Assembly (NCBI RefSeq): GCF_003026455.1
Contig: NZ_PYMB01000001.1
Location: forward strand, 930,001 to 994,000
DNA: 64,000 nt
DNA from: Photobacterium rosenbergii
Lineage (GTDB): Bacteria > Pseudomonadota > Gammaproteobacteria > Enterobacterales > Vibrionaceae
Direction: 5' to 3'
Shown: piece by piece, positions 44,102 to 52,577 of the stretch
Numbering within the stretch: position 1 is the first letter of the stretch
Layout: each line of letters starts with the position of its first letter
Translations under genes and position numbers: made by a program
The notes under the pieces: generated by a model
The model's input: the letters and a program-made list of their open reading frames with translations, nothing else
What the model was told of the DNA's origin: nothing
The model's database searches: none

Positions 44102-45016
44102 ATGAGTCGCTCTCCACAACTCCCTGCCAACATTAAACTTAGTGTGTTATCAGCATTGATAGCCTTCGCAACAAGCCCGTTTAACCCAGCTATCGCTTCA
44201 ACGCCAATAAAGCATTCTCTCATGCATGCGAGTAGTATCGACATCGACAAGATGAGGCATGATGATGAATTTATCGAAACTCTAGGCGAATATTTTGCCA
44301 GTGAAAAGCTTGATGGTATCAGGGCTATTTGGACAGGCCGTGAGCTTATTACTCGCCAAGGGAACCCCATCAATGCACCAGCATGGTTTGTAGCTCCACT
44401 GCCAAAGGATATGTGGCTTGAGGGAGAACTATGGATAGCGCATCAACAGTTCCAGCAACTCAGCAGTATTGTTCGCCAAAAACAGCCCTGTAACAAAGAA
44501 TGGCAGAAAGTGAGATTGATGGTATTTGATGCACCATCACTAAAGTCACCGTTTGCTCTCCGGCTACAAGCTATTGATGAAATCATTGAATCAATAGACA
44601 TGCAACATATTCAAATCGCCCCGCAATACGAGGTCAGCCATTATACGGAGCTAGAATCTCTTCTCGACAATCTCGAAAGCCAAGGTGGCGAAGGCATTAT
44701 GCTCCATCACAAAGATAGCCTTTACCATCCAGGTAAGAGTCAAGCGCTGATCAAGATAAAACCTTATCAAGATGCCGAAGCCGTCATCGTTGGCTATGAG
44801 CCAGGAAAAGGAAAATACAGTGGCCAAATGGGGGCTATTTGGGTCGTCACTCCTGACAACAAGAGGTTTAAAATTGGCTCTGGCTTCAGTGACCAAGACA
44901 GGCAGTCCCCTCCAGCACTGGGAACTATTGTTCAATACCGGTTTAACGGTTACACCGACAACGGTATTCCTCGCTTTGCGCGTTTTTTAAGGGAACGCTC
45001 TAGTCCAGAGGCTTAA
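44102..45016 (+). CDS. ATP-dependent DNA ligase with signal peptide
   Basis: From the ATG at 44102 (GAGG upstream) the product has 304 residues. A hydrophobic N-terminus ending FNPAIA resembles an export signal. The nucleotidyltransferase core follows: EKLDGIRA with the AMP-accepting Lys at about residue 69, motif III in VFDAPS, motif IV in GGEGIMLHH and motif V in ALIKIKPYQDAEAVI. A small OB domain closes the chain (GAIWVVTPDNKRFKIGSGFS). It is a minimal ATP-dependent ligase of the periplasmic Lig type seen in vibrios and Haemophilus. Export suggests a role on incoming or extracellular DNA. Confidence 0.9.
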   Translation: MSRSPQLPANIKLSVLSALIAFATSPFNPAIASTPIKHSLMHASSIDIDKMRHDDEFIETLGEYFASEKLDGIRAIWTGRELITRQGNPINAPAWFVAPLPKDMWLEGELWIAHQQFQQLSSIVRQKQPCNKEWQKVRLMVFDAPSLKSPFALRLQAIDEIIESIDMQHIQIAPQYEVSHYTELESLLDNLESQGGEGIMLHHKDSLYHPGKSQALIKIKPYQDAEAVIVGYEPGKGKYSGQMGAIWVVTPDNKRFKIGSGFSDQDRQSPPALGTIVQYRFNGYTDNGIPRFARFLRERSSPEA

Positions 45017-45049
45017 TTTAGATGACTAGTAATGAAGAGATAGATAAAA

Positions 45050-45208
45050 AAAGTACTACTCCCCCGCTACTGAGAGTAGTACGTAAAAAGATGTGATTGT
45101 GTACCATCTGCCGCAATCATTACCTCGTATGTTGAGCTTCAGATTGCAAATTAACTATTGCATGATGCTTGCCAACTTTTGAAGTACCAATAATCAATAA
45201 CTTAATTC
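45050..45208 (-). ncRNA. Candidate small RNA with intrinsic terminator
   Basis: A minus-strand terminator (GTACTACTC pairing with GAGTAGTAC, then seven T residues) lies at 45053-45082 with no minus-strand gene upstream of it. A promoter-like pair on the minus strand, TTCACT at 45242-45237 and TATATA at 45220-45215 with 16-bp spacing, would give a transcript of about 155 nt starting near 45208. No known sRNA family was recognised. A 17-codon ORF (MIAADG...) preceded by GAGG lies within it and could be accidental. Confidence 0.3.
45053..45082 (-). terminator. Minus-strand intrinsic terminator without an upstream gene
   Basis: A 9-bp perfect stem with a 12-nt loop, followed on the minus strand by TTTTTTTATC. 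On the plus strand the trailing sequence is GTAAAAAG, unsuited to termination, so it is not simply the terminator of the ligase gene. Confidence 0.65.
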
Positions 45209-45715
45209 ACCCTGTATATAAGTGCCGCCCCAAAACAGTGAATGCTTGCACTACACAGTAGCAAAAGGCCTTACGCTTTGAAGCTGAGGCCCCTCTTTTC
45301 TGGTGTTAATAAAAAAATCATCTTTTGAACATTAAAATCTTCAATGATTACCGGCTTAACGAATTATTTAGCCTACTAATCATTTTAGAATCGAAAACCA
45401 CCAAAAAACTCATAACACTAAGCATTTAACCATCATAAAATCAGTTATTTAATTAACAATAAGCCATATATCAATAGCTAACTTAACTTTATCTATCAAA
45501 GCTTCATTATGACGATATTAATCAGATAAATTTGATTGTTATTTCACATTAGAATTAGTCATTTTACTCGGCCTAATTTTATCGCCATAGTCCCGATCAG
45601 CGACAATCCCTTGGGCATGTCCAATGCCTATATCATCGCCTGAACACCCTGTTATAGCCGCTTCTCAACCTGAGAAAGTGGTCATTTATTTGCTTAATTT
45701 TTGGAGATCACTGTA

Positions 45716-46876
45716 GTGAACAAGCACGCTACGCCATCCGCAAAGAATCCTGTTTGGGTTCCTATTTTGGGGCTATCTATTTTTGCCATCGCCTCAGGGT
45801 ACTTTATGAGTGTGCTTCCTTTAACATTGGCAAGCCATCATATACCTGAATCTGCAGCCGGGTGGCTTGCAAGCATTTATTACTTTGGTCTTTTAGCTGG
45901 TGCAATGCTGATCGAACCTGTGATCAAAAAGGTTGGTCACCGTATGGCATTTATTGGTTTCGTGGCCATGTTAGCCTCATCAGTCATCTTCATGGGGTTA
46001 ACATCATCGCTTGGCCTTTGGATGGCCAGTCGCTTTGTTGCGGGCTTTGCCGTTGCAGGCATTTTTGTGGTGATCGAATCCTGGCTACTAATTGGTGATA
46101 GCAAAGAGGAACGGGCCAAAAACCTAGGCCTTTATATGACTTCACTATACGGTGGTACGACCGTGGGCCAACTTGGCATTGGTGTAATTGGCACAAGTGG
46201 CGTGTTGCCATTTATCGTGACTGTCGCATTGTTATCTCTGGCCATTATTCCTGCACTAACATCGAAGCAGTCGAACCCAAGCCAAGCAGAACATGTGAGC
46301 TTGAGTTTGAAGCAAATTCTTGCCCTTAGCAAACCAGCATTAATTGGTTGTTTGGTTTCGGGCATTGTAATGGGGTCAATATACGGGTTATTACCTCTGG
46401 CTTTAAAAGCGACCACCAGCAACCTCGAACAAGTTGGTAGCTTAATGGCTGCGACAGTATTGGGGGGAATGAGCATTCAGCCAGTGCTAAGTAAACTCTC
46501 GTGCAAGATGCCTAAATCGCTGCTTCTAGCTTTGATGAGCCTTCTAGGTGTATTCGCGATGGGCTTATTGCATATAGATAACAGTTACGGGGTACAAATT
46601 GTGGCTTTGGCACTATTGGGGATGTCTGCATTTGCGCTTTACCCAATAGCCATCACTCTTGCCTGTGATGGCCTAGAGTCAACTTCAATTGTCTCAGCCA
46701 CGCAAATTATGCTATTTAGCTACAGTGTGGGATCAGCATTTGGCCCAGTTGCAGCGAACTACATTATGCAAACAGAAACAGGGCTAACTGGATTTTTCTT
46801 TGCAGTACTGACGGCTACAGCTATTTATATGTTGATGGTGAGCCTACGGACCAAGCCTACAGCGATTGCACAGTAA
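45716..46876 (+). CDS. MFS transporter, YcaD-like
   Basis: The start is placed at the GTG at 45716, eight bases after GGAG; the TTG at 45701 lies within that binding site. The protein has 386 residues and twelve hydrophobic spans in two halves. The major facilitator loop 2-3 motif is degenerate (GAMLIEPVIKKVGHRMAFIG) and a Glu lies in span 5 (VVIESWLLIGDSKEERAKN), as in the YcaD/YfkF-type subfamily. It is probably a proton-driven exporter or importer of a small compound; the substrate is unknown. It faces the CsrB-like sRNA gene. Confidence 0.85.
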   Translation: MNKHATPSAKNPVWVPILGLSIFAIASGYFMSVLPLTLASHHIPESAAGWLASIYYFGLLAGAMLIEPVIKKVGHRMAFIGFVAMLASSVIFMGLTSSLGLWMASRFVAGFAVAGIFVVIESWLLIGDSKEERAKNLGLYMTSLYGGTTVGQLGIGVIGTSGVLPFIVTVALLSLAIIPALTSKQSNPSQAEHVSLSLKQILALSKPALIGCLVSGIVMGSIYGLLPLALKATTSNLEQVGSLMAATVLGGMSIQPVLSKLSCKMPKSLLLALMSLLGVFAMGLLHIDNSYGVQIVALALLGMSAFALYPIAITLACDGLESTSIVSATQIMLFSYSVGSAFGPVAANYIMQTETGLTGFFFAVLTATAIYMLMVSLRTKPTAIAQ

Positions 46877-46920
46877 GGGTTAGATAAGAAAATCAGAATT
46901 GACGATTTTTATAGGGCTAT

Positions 46921-47313
46921 AAAAAAGAGCGGGCGCGACTTTCGTCGCGCCCTTTGGTCTTACTTGCAGCAATCCGGCTACTAAGGTGCTCCCTGCATCA
47001 TTCCATGATTCAGCTGATTCCTTCAGCGCTTCCTTTTATATCCGTCCTGGACATGTCCTATTGGTCTCGCCTTGACCCGTCGATCCATCCTGTTTCGACT
47101 CTCTTCTCCATCCTGGAGGTGTCCATAACTTCATCCTGAAGTGGTCCATCTGCGTCGTCATGACTAGTAAGCATCCTACTTACCGTATCGCTTCCGTTCG
47201 ATTATCCCTTCACAGTCCTTGTCCGATAAATCATCCTGATCCACCGACCTCTTCCTGAGGTTGCCAACTTCCCTGGCTGCTTTCCTGTTCCGTTCCGTCA
47301 GTTCCTTCCGACG
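46921..47313 (-). ncRNA. csrB: CsrB-family CsrA-sequestering sRNA
   Basis: Read on the minus strand this stretch has more than 25 GGA motifs, among them four CAGGATG and one TAGGATG, spaced through about 390 nt, the hallmark of RNAs that titrate CsrA. Two parts match CsrB closely: GGACACCTCCAGGATGGAG in the middle and GCAGGGAGCACC with TAGTAGCCGGATTGCTGC near the 3' end. A strong terminator closes it (GGGCGCGAC/GTCGCGCCC with a GAAA loop, then a T-run). The 5' end is estimated from a TAATCT -10-like element at 47325-47320. A VarA/UvrY box lies about 177 bp upstream. It has no ORF of its own and stands between the MFS gene and the histidine kinase gene. Confidence 0.92.
46931..46952 (-). terminator. 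Terminator of the CsrB-like sRNA
   Basis: GGGCGCGAC pairs with GTCGCGCCC over GAAA, then GCTCTTTTTTATAG on the minus strand. It may also stop the convergent MFS mRNA. Confidence 0.9.
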
Positions 47314-47470
47314 CAGTTAAGATTACGCGAACTAAAATTCTTAACAACCAATAAAGATCACATTTCTCATATCCATTTTGGCACTATACAACAGATTACC
47401 TATAACCAGCTGATTTTAAAAGAAACAAATATTGATGATAATTTCATCTGACATCCACAAACATAAAAAT

Positions 47471-47508
47471 CCCACCGTCTTGTAAGAGATCTCTCACAAG
47501 TTGGCGGG
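47471..47508 (-). terminator. Terminator of the hybrid kinase gene
   Basis: On the minus strand CCCGCC pairs with GGTGGG (one wobble) outside the inner palindrome that forms the VarA/UvrY box, and ATTTTTATG follows. It lies about 20 bp after the kinase stop codon at 47529. Confidence 0.6.
47481..47498. promoter_or_regulatory. VarA/UvrY (GacA-type) box upstream of csrB
   Basis: TGTAAGAGATCTCTCACA matches the TGTAAG-N6-CTTACA palindrome with one mismatch. Its centre is about 177 bp upstream of the estimated csrB start, similar to the distance known for UvrY at csrB in enterobacteria. It implies activation of the sRNA by the BarA-UvrY (VarS-VarA) system. Confidence 0.8.
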
Positions 47509-47528
47509 AAGATTGTGCATTAAAAAAG

Positions 47529-50288
47529 CTAAACCACTTGCTCCTCGATACTTTCTGAACGGTTGAGCCCTTCAAGTTTCTCTAGCAAAACGTCTTTCTT
47601 AAAAGGCTTAGCCACATAATCATTCATGCCTACCTCATAACATTTCGAGATATCCGCATCGAGGACACTGGCTGTAAGAGCAATGATATGTAAGCCAGGC
47701 ACTGCGGCTTCTTTCTCCCACGCCCGAATGTTTTCTGTCGCGGTAAAGCCATCCATCACCGGCATCATACAATCCATCAGAACGGCATAGTATTGATTGC
47801 CCGCTTTAACCTTATCAACCGCCTCCTGACCATTATTAGCGATCTCAAATTGGTATCCGGCCTTTTTCAAAAACAAACCTGCTACTTTCTGGTTTACAGC
47901 GTTATCCTCTACAATCAACACTTTTAGCTGATCAACAGATGAATCAGGAATTTGCTCTGAAACCTCTTTAACGTCCGGAGCAGGAGGAGTGAGCTTAGCT
48001 GAAATACCAGATTTAACCGGTTTAGAAGCCAATTGCTGTATAGATACAGGCTCTTTTTTCTCTACCAAGGCTTTCTCTAGCGTTTTGACTAATCGCTTGC
48101 CGAAAAATGGCAGTGTCACGATGCCTGCTATCAAATTGCCAAAGTCATACTGTTCATTTCGGTGATCAATACACAATATGATGTTCAAGCTTGGCATCAT
48201 CGAGTTAATTAACCCCAAATCGTATTGGGTTTGCTTGATGCTTTGCTGGCAGTAGAAAATAACATCAAAGTCTTCTTCTGATTGATTTGAGAGATCTGCT
48301 ACATCTATCGTTGCAGCCTGAAGCCCAAGGTCTTTACACTCCCCCTCAATACGATGTGTCGCAATAGTATTTGGCCCTAAAACAAGTGCTTTTCGAGTTT
48401 TCAATTTGTCCAGCGAGTTATCATGCGCTTTACATACCTCAACATCTAAGCTGAAGAAAAATCGACTCCCTACGCCTTTTTCTGATTCAAGCGCTAACTG
48501 GCCACCCATTAATTCAACCAACTGGCGGCAAATCGCCAACCCTAACCCCGTACCACCAAACTGGCGGGTAATTGAACTATCTTCTTGAATAAAGGGAGCA
48601 AATACTTGGTCTTGTTTCTCTTTCTCTATCCCTATACCGGTATCTACCATAGAGAAGACAAGCTTGGCACGGCCATCAATGTGTTCAGCACATTCGATCT
48701 CAAGCGTTACCCCACCTTCTTGGGTAAACTTGACAGCATTGGAAGCCAAATTCATCAGAACCTGCCGCAAACGGTGCTCATCTAATATCACGATGGCGGG
48801 TAAATCCGGAGCAATTTTCACATCAAGATTCAGTTGGCTCGACGTTGCTTTTGCCAACACGACAGTCATAGTGTCGTATGCCACCTCGGCCACCCGGCTT
48901 TCGCTTGGTGACAAGACAAGGTTACCGGATTCGATCTTCGATAAGTCCAATATATCGTTGATCAGCAGCAACAAGGTTTGAGATGAAGTTTCAATGGTTT
49001 GTACATATTCCGACTGCGAGGGCGTCAGTTCAGTATCTGAAAGAATACCCGACATCCCAATAATACCGTTGAGTGGAGTACGGATTTCATGGGACATGTT
49101 GGCCAAAAAGGAGCTTTTGGCAAGGTTGGCTTTTTCAGCTTCATCTTTCGCTTGGATAAGCTTGTTATGGTTTTCGATCCGCTCCTCTATCATCCCATTC
49201 AGTTGGTGGCTAAATACAGTAAATTCATCCTTGCCATCGACTTTAATTTTCGCTGCGGAGTGATCATCATTGCTTGTTTCAAGTAAAGACATGGCTTTAA
49301 GTATTCGGCTCAAATAAGAGCCAATTCGCCTTATCAGATTCACCCCAAGCCAAATAATCATGGTTACAGACAACAAGATCACACCAGCATATAACCAAAT
49401 AAGCACCTTAGACTGGCTGATACTGCCTTGAATATCTCGGGCTAACTCTCGACTTATCTCAACCACAACAAATTGAATTAGAGCATAACGCTCATCTAGC
49501 GCTGAGAATGAATTACCCGCATTAAAACCAGTAAATGAATCTGAAAAAATACTTTCCCGTAGTTGGTAGCTCGTAGCAAACACAGGGTTAGCAAAAGTTT
49601 TACGCAGCAATTCAATTTGCGTAGGATTTGCACTTACCGATAAATAGCGCTCAATGATTAATTGCTGACGTTCTATAATTGTATCTAATTGCTCTTTATA
49701 GTCGGCGGCTTGATCTGGTTGGCTGGCGATTATCCGGATATACCAGTTTTCTTGCTGTGCCCAAAGTTGGAGCCACTGAAGTTGATATAAGATTGACAGC
49801 TTCTGTTCGATGTTTGTATCAGCGACATTAAGCGGTGCTTTTTCTAACGAGACCAAGTTTTGAATGAGAAGATCAAAGCCCCAATCAGACCAGTCATTAA
49901 CATCCATGGCTTCTACAAACTCATATTCTGTAATGAGATCTTTCATTTCCTCACTGGTAGACATTGGCTCAGTCGAATCAATATTTGGAAAGGCTTGAGG
50001 GATTAAAACAGAATATTGTGATGCTCGTTGTGTTGCATCATCTATTGTTTCATTGTTTTCATTGTTTTCATTGCCAGATAACTTATTTAATTTCAGTTCA
50101 TGCACTGCATTTGAAAATTGAGAATTTGCCCTTAACAGTTCCATCCGGGCTGTTAGTGTATTCAATGACGAGACTTTGTCGAAAAGGCTCGAAATTTCAA
50201 TCGTTGCAAACACTCCAGAAAACGTAAGTGGCAGAACAACAAGAGAAATCAGTCTGAATTTTATCGAAAACCGATTTAAAAGCCCCAT
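47529..50288 (-). CDS. Hybrid sensor histidine kinase with two receiver-like domains
   Basis: A 919-residue membrane kinase. Order: span at about 11-33; periplasmic helical sensor at 34-292 whose [13 protein letters not shown] recalls the nitrate-sensor-type VHELQKERG pattern; second span at about 295-318; a HAMP-like linker; HisKA with the phosphorylated His400 ([12 protein letters not shown]); HATPase (N box [10 protein letters not shown] boxes DTGIGI and GGTGLGL); a degenerate receiver (about 630-740) without the expected Asp; and a receiver with Asp839 ([12 protein letters not shown]). There is no Hpt domain, so it is not BarA/VarS and needs a separate phosphotransfer protein. It diverges from the PstS-like/porin pair with about 100 bp between. 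Confidence 0.9.
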   Translation of the reverse strand: MGLLNRFSIKFRLISLVVLPLTFSGVFATIEISSLFDKVSSLNTLTARMELLRANSQFSNAVHELKLNKLSGNENNENNETIDDATQRASQYSVLIPQAFPNIDSTEPMSTSEEMKDLITEYEFVEAMDVNDWSDWGFDLLIQNLVSLEKAPLNVADTNIEQKLSILYQLQWLQLWAQQENWYIRIIASQPDQAADYKEQLDTIIERQQLIIERYLSVSANPTQIELLRKTFANPVFATSYQLRESIFSDSFTGFNAGNSFSALDERYALIQFVVVEISRELARDIQGSISQSKVLIWLYAGVILLSVTMIIWLGVNLIRRIGSYLSRILKAMSLLETSNDDHSAAKIKVDGKDEFTVFSHQLNGMIEERIENHNKLIQAKDEAEKANLAKSSFLANMSHEIRTPLNGIIGMSGILSDTELTPSQSEYVQTIETSSQTLLLLINDILDLSKIESGNLVLSPSESRVAEVAYDTMTVVLAKATSSQLNLDVKIAPDLPAIVILDEHRLRQVLMNLASNAVKFTQEGGVTLEIECAEHIDGRAKLVFSMVDTGIGIEKEKQDQVFAPFIQEDSSITRQFGGTGLGLAICRQLVELMGGQLALESEKGVGSRFFFSLDVEVCKAHDNSLDKLKTRKALVLGPNTIATHRIEGECKDLGLQAATIDVADLSNQSEEDFDVIFYCQQSIKQTQYDLGLINSMMPSLNIILCIDHRNEQYDFGNLIAGIVTLPFFGKRLVKTLEKALVEKKEPVSIQQLASKPVKSGISAKLTPPAPDVKEVSEQIPDSSVDQLKVLIVEDNAVNQKVAGLFLKKAGYQFEIANNGQEAVDKVKAGNQYYAVLMDCMMPVMDGFTATENIRAWEKEAAVPGLHIIALTASVLDADISKCYEVGMNDYVAKPFKKDVLLEKLEGLNRSESIEEQVV

Positions 50289-50389
50289 AACCTCACCTTG
50301 ATCAAAAAATCCAATTTTGTCTATTTGTACTCACTTCAATGTCTACTAACATTTATAGCAGGAATAGACGTAATGATGGAACTAAATCA

Positions 50390-50872
50390 ATGATCAAAGG
50401 ATTGACTTTTAAAAGTTTATTGCCTTTATCGTTATTATTGGCAATTACATCAATAATGACGCCGGCACATGCTGAAGATAATGAAAATATACAAGATGTA
50501 GAGTTTGCAGTTTTTTCATTGAATAATGAGATCCCTGCCCTTACAAAAAGCAAAGCGAGGATGCTTTATAAAGGAAGGACAAAAAAGCTAAACGGTAGTA
50601 TCAAGATTGTGTTGGTTGATTTGCCTGAGAAATCTATCCACCGGGAAGAATTCTACAACATGCTGTTAGGTAAGTCGGTATCACAAATGAATGGTTATTG
50701 GGCTAGCCTCTCTTTTTCTGGTAAAGGAACTCCACCAGAAGAGTTAAGCAGTGATGATATTAAAGATATCCTCGAATGGCTCAACGATAATCCTAATGGC
50801 ATTGCCTACGCACCGGTTAGTGCAGTTCCTGAAAACGCCAATATTCTCATCACCGTCTTACAAGGAGAGTAA
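50390..50872 (+). CDS. Small PstS-like periplasmic binding protein
   Basis: From the ATG at 50390 (GGAAC upstream) the protein has 160 residues, with a signal peptide (LLPLSLLLAITSIMTPAHA, cleaved before EDN). The mature part resembles the shortened PstS-like (PBP_like) group: SLNNEIPALTKSKARMLYKG, LVDLPEKSIHREEFYNMLLG, and NGIAYAPVSAVPENANIL. These small proteins lack a matching ABC transporter and are often found with sensor kinases. A porin gene follows 3 bp later. It may bind a small ligand in the periplasm and pass the information to the divergently encoded kinase. Confidence 0.75.
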   Translation: MIKGLTFKSLLPLSLLLAITSIMTPAHAEDNENIQDVEFAVFSLNNEIPALTKSKARMLYKGRTKKLNGSIKIVLVDLPEKSIHREEFYNMLLGKSVSQMNGYWASLSFSGKGTPPEELSSDDIKDILEWLNDNPNGIAYAPVSAVPENANILITVLQGE

Positions 50873-50875
50873 GAT

Positions 50876-51931
50876 ATGACTCATAAATCATTACTTGCAT
50901 TCACTCTGCTTGTATCGCCATTAACTAGTGTGGCAGCAATACAAATCACAGATAACTTTTCAATTAGTGGCTTTGGTTCCACCTCTATTGCAAAAACTGA
51001 TAACAGCACTCCGTTGTTCGTCAACCGTGAAATTACTGACGATACCTGCTATGACTGTGACACCACCTTCGGCCTGCAAGCTGACTTATCGATCATCGAC
51101 AACCTTAACGCCTCAGTTCAACTCGTTAAGCGTCCGCAAGACAAATGGTCAGACCCTGAATTGGAATGGGCTTACATCAATTACGAATATAACCAGTTCT
51201 CTGTTCGTGGTGGTAAGCTGCGAATACCGCTTTTCCTCGTTTCTGAGTACTTCTTTGTTGGACAGGCCTATACTTGGGCTCGCCCGCCACAAGATGTCTA
51301 TGACAGTATTCTTGGGTTTACCTCTTTCGAAGGGGTTAGCGCGACATGGCAATGGGATGCCAGCGATGAAATTGTGGTAAACATCACTCCATATTACGGC
51401 TTTGGCAACGACAACAAAATCGAGTTCAGTGGTAGTGAATTCAATTTCAAGTCAGACTATATGGCGGGGCTATCTACTGAAGTGAGTGGTTTCAACTACC
51501 GGGTTCACCTTGGCTACATGCGATCTGAATATCAGATCGAACGGCTAGGCATAAGCATGCCAAAAGAAACAACCAATATTTATACCCTCGGCGGTGAGTA
51601 TTCCTATGACCAGTGGCAGTTTATGTCAGAAATACAAACAGATGATATTCAGACCAACTGGTATATCAGTGCCGCCTACAACATAGACGATTTCACCCCA
51701 TATCTAGTTTATGGAGAGAGTCACCACCGCCGTAAATCCAACAGCGTTACAGCTGGCGTCCGTTATGACCTAACGCCGAAAATTTCACTCAATGCCGAAT
51801 GGCAGGGTATATACATGGACCAGAAAGATTACGACGACTTCAACGACGGTCAATTTGTCAATCCACCTAAGCGATACGATGAAGACAAGGACGTGAACCT
51901 TTACACCTTGATGCTTAACTTTTTCTTCTAG
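50876..51931 (+). CDS. Outer membrane porin-like beta-barrel protein
   Basis: A 351-residue protein with a signal peptide (LLAFTLLVSPLTSVAA, cleaved before IQI). The remainder consists of alternating strands (FSISGFGSTSIAKTD, WAYINYEYNQFSVRGGKLRI, YLVYGESHHRRKSNSVTAGV) and ends in Phe (LYTLMLNFFF), as expected for an outer membrane barrel. The SGFG start and the KLRIPLF segment recall carbohydrate- or phosphate-selective porins. AAGGAGAG upstream and a 3-bp gap show coupling with the PstS-like gene. The substrate is unknown. Confidence 0.8.
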   Translation: MTHKSLLAFTLLVSPLTSVAAIQITDNFSISGFGSTSIAKTDNSTPLFVNREITDDTCYDCDTTFGLQADLSIIDNLNASVQLVKRPQDKWSDPELEWAYINYEYNQFSVRGGKLRIPLFLVSEYFFVGQAYTWARPPQDVYDSILGFTSFEGVSATWQWDASDEIVVNITPYYGFGNDNKIEFSGSEFNFKSDYMAGLSTEVSGFNYRVHLGYMRSEYQIERLGISMPKETTNIYTLGGEYSYDQWQFMSEIQTDDIQTNWYISAAYNIDDFTPYLVYGESHHRRKSNSVTAGVRYDLTPKISLNAEWQGIYMDQKDYDDFNDGQFVNPPKRYDEDKDVNLYTLMLNFFF

Positions 51932-51955
51932 GGCGAGCCATCCCCCAATAAAACG

Positions 51956-51988
51956 GAAGCGTCTCCGGTTATTAGCCTGAGACGCTTC
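51956..51988 (+). terminator. Intrinsic terminator after the porin-like gene
   Basis: GAAGCGTCTC pairs with GAGACGCTTC over a 13-nt loop, followed by TTCTCTCTT. Confidence 0.7.
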
Positions 51989-52043
51989 TTCTCTCTTGCA
52001 CCCTATAAAGAAAAAACAGGGTCATGCACATTTATCGAGTGAC

Positions 52044-52484
52044 TCACATGTCTTGATGCAATTTCATATGAAGTATCGGAAAAGGTTTGCCCATACCGTC
52101 AAGCGGTGAGCGAGATTCGACCTGAAAGCCCATGTGTTGGTAGAAACCAACCGCTTGCGGGTTTTGCTCATTCACATCAACTAAAAGAGCACCTTGCTCA
52201 TTGATCGCATGCTGAAGCAAGGCCTTACCTACCCCTTTCCCTCTGGCATCATCATGGACAAAAAGCATTTCTACTTTTGTGTCATGAACACCAACGAAAC
52301 CTAGCACCATACCTTGTGTGTCTTTGACACACTTTAGCGTGACGGCAGGGAATGCCTGCTCAATGATAATAGGCTTAAAGAACTCAATATCCTCTTCGGT
52401 AATGAAGTCATGAGTCGCTCGGACTGAATTCTCCCAGACACTCAGCAGCTCTGAATAGTCTTTGGAGTTAACACTTTCTACAAT
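52044..52484 (-). CDS. GNAT-family N-acetyltransferase, YjaB-like
   Basis: From the ATG at 52484 (AGAGAAG upstream) the protein has 146 residues, the YjaB length. GNAT landmarks: SVRATHDFITEEDIEFF near the start, VEMLFVHDDARGKGVGKALL with the acetyl-CoA-binding Q/RxxGxG/A-type loop, and NPQAVGFYQHMGFQVESRS. It transfers an acetyl group to an unknown amine. It lies upstream of the porin terminator on the other strand and downstream of the ROK kinase gene, 93 bp away, possibly co-transcribed. Confidence 0.85.
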   Translation of the reverse strand: MVESVNSKDYSELLSVWENSVRATHDFITEEDIEFFKPIIIEQAFPAVTLKCVKDTQGMVLGFVGVHDTKVEMLFVHDDARGKGVGKALLQHAINEQGALLVDVNEQNPQAVGFYQHMGFQVESRSPLDGMGKPFPILHMKLHQDM

Positions 52485-52577
52485 CATCTTCTTCTCTTTA
52501 GAATCCGTATTCGGTACAAAGTGCAGCCGCGAGCGGGGAATATACCATGCAACCACTTGCGAGGCTATTTCACTGGC

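Larger units (their letters stand above)
45017..45715. other. Long AT-rich intergenic region before the MFS gene
   Basis: About 700 bp without a credible ORF. Its left part holds an intrinsic terminator that works only on the minus strand although no minus-strand gene precedes it; see the candidate sRNA. The remainder (45250-45700) is AT-rich and must hold the MFS promoter; I see no further clear structure. Confidence 0.55.

Noticed and set aside
45089..45142. 17-codon minus-strand leader-peptide-like ORF next to a terminator, as an attenuator
   Set aside because: GAGG is only two bases from the ATG, and no minus-strand gene lies downstream that such an attenuator could control.
46954..47330. 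Degenerate CATCCTG repeats that look like a CRISPR-like or low-complexity array, with a 61-codon plus-strand ORF
   Set aside because: Spacing is irregular, there are no true repeats and spacers, and the reverse complement is a CsrB-type sRNA. The ORF lacks a binding site and is a by-product.
47529..50288. The hybrid kinase as BarA/VarS, given the neighbouring csrB
   Set aside because: It lacks the C-terminal Hpt domain and has an extra degenerate receiver and a different sensor region.
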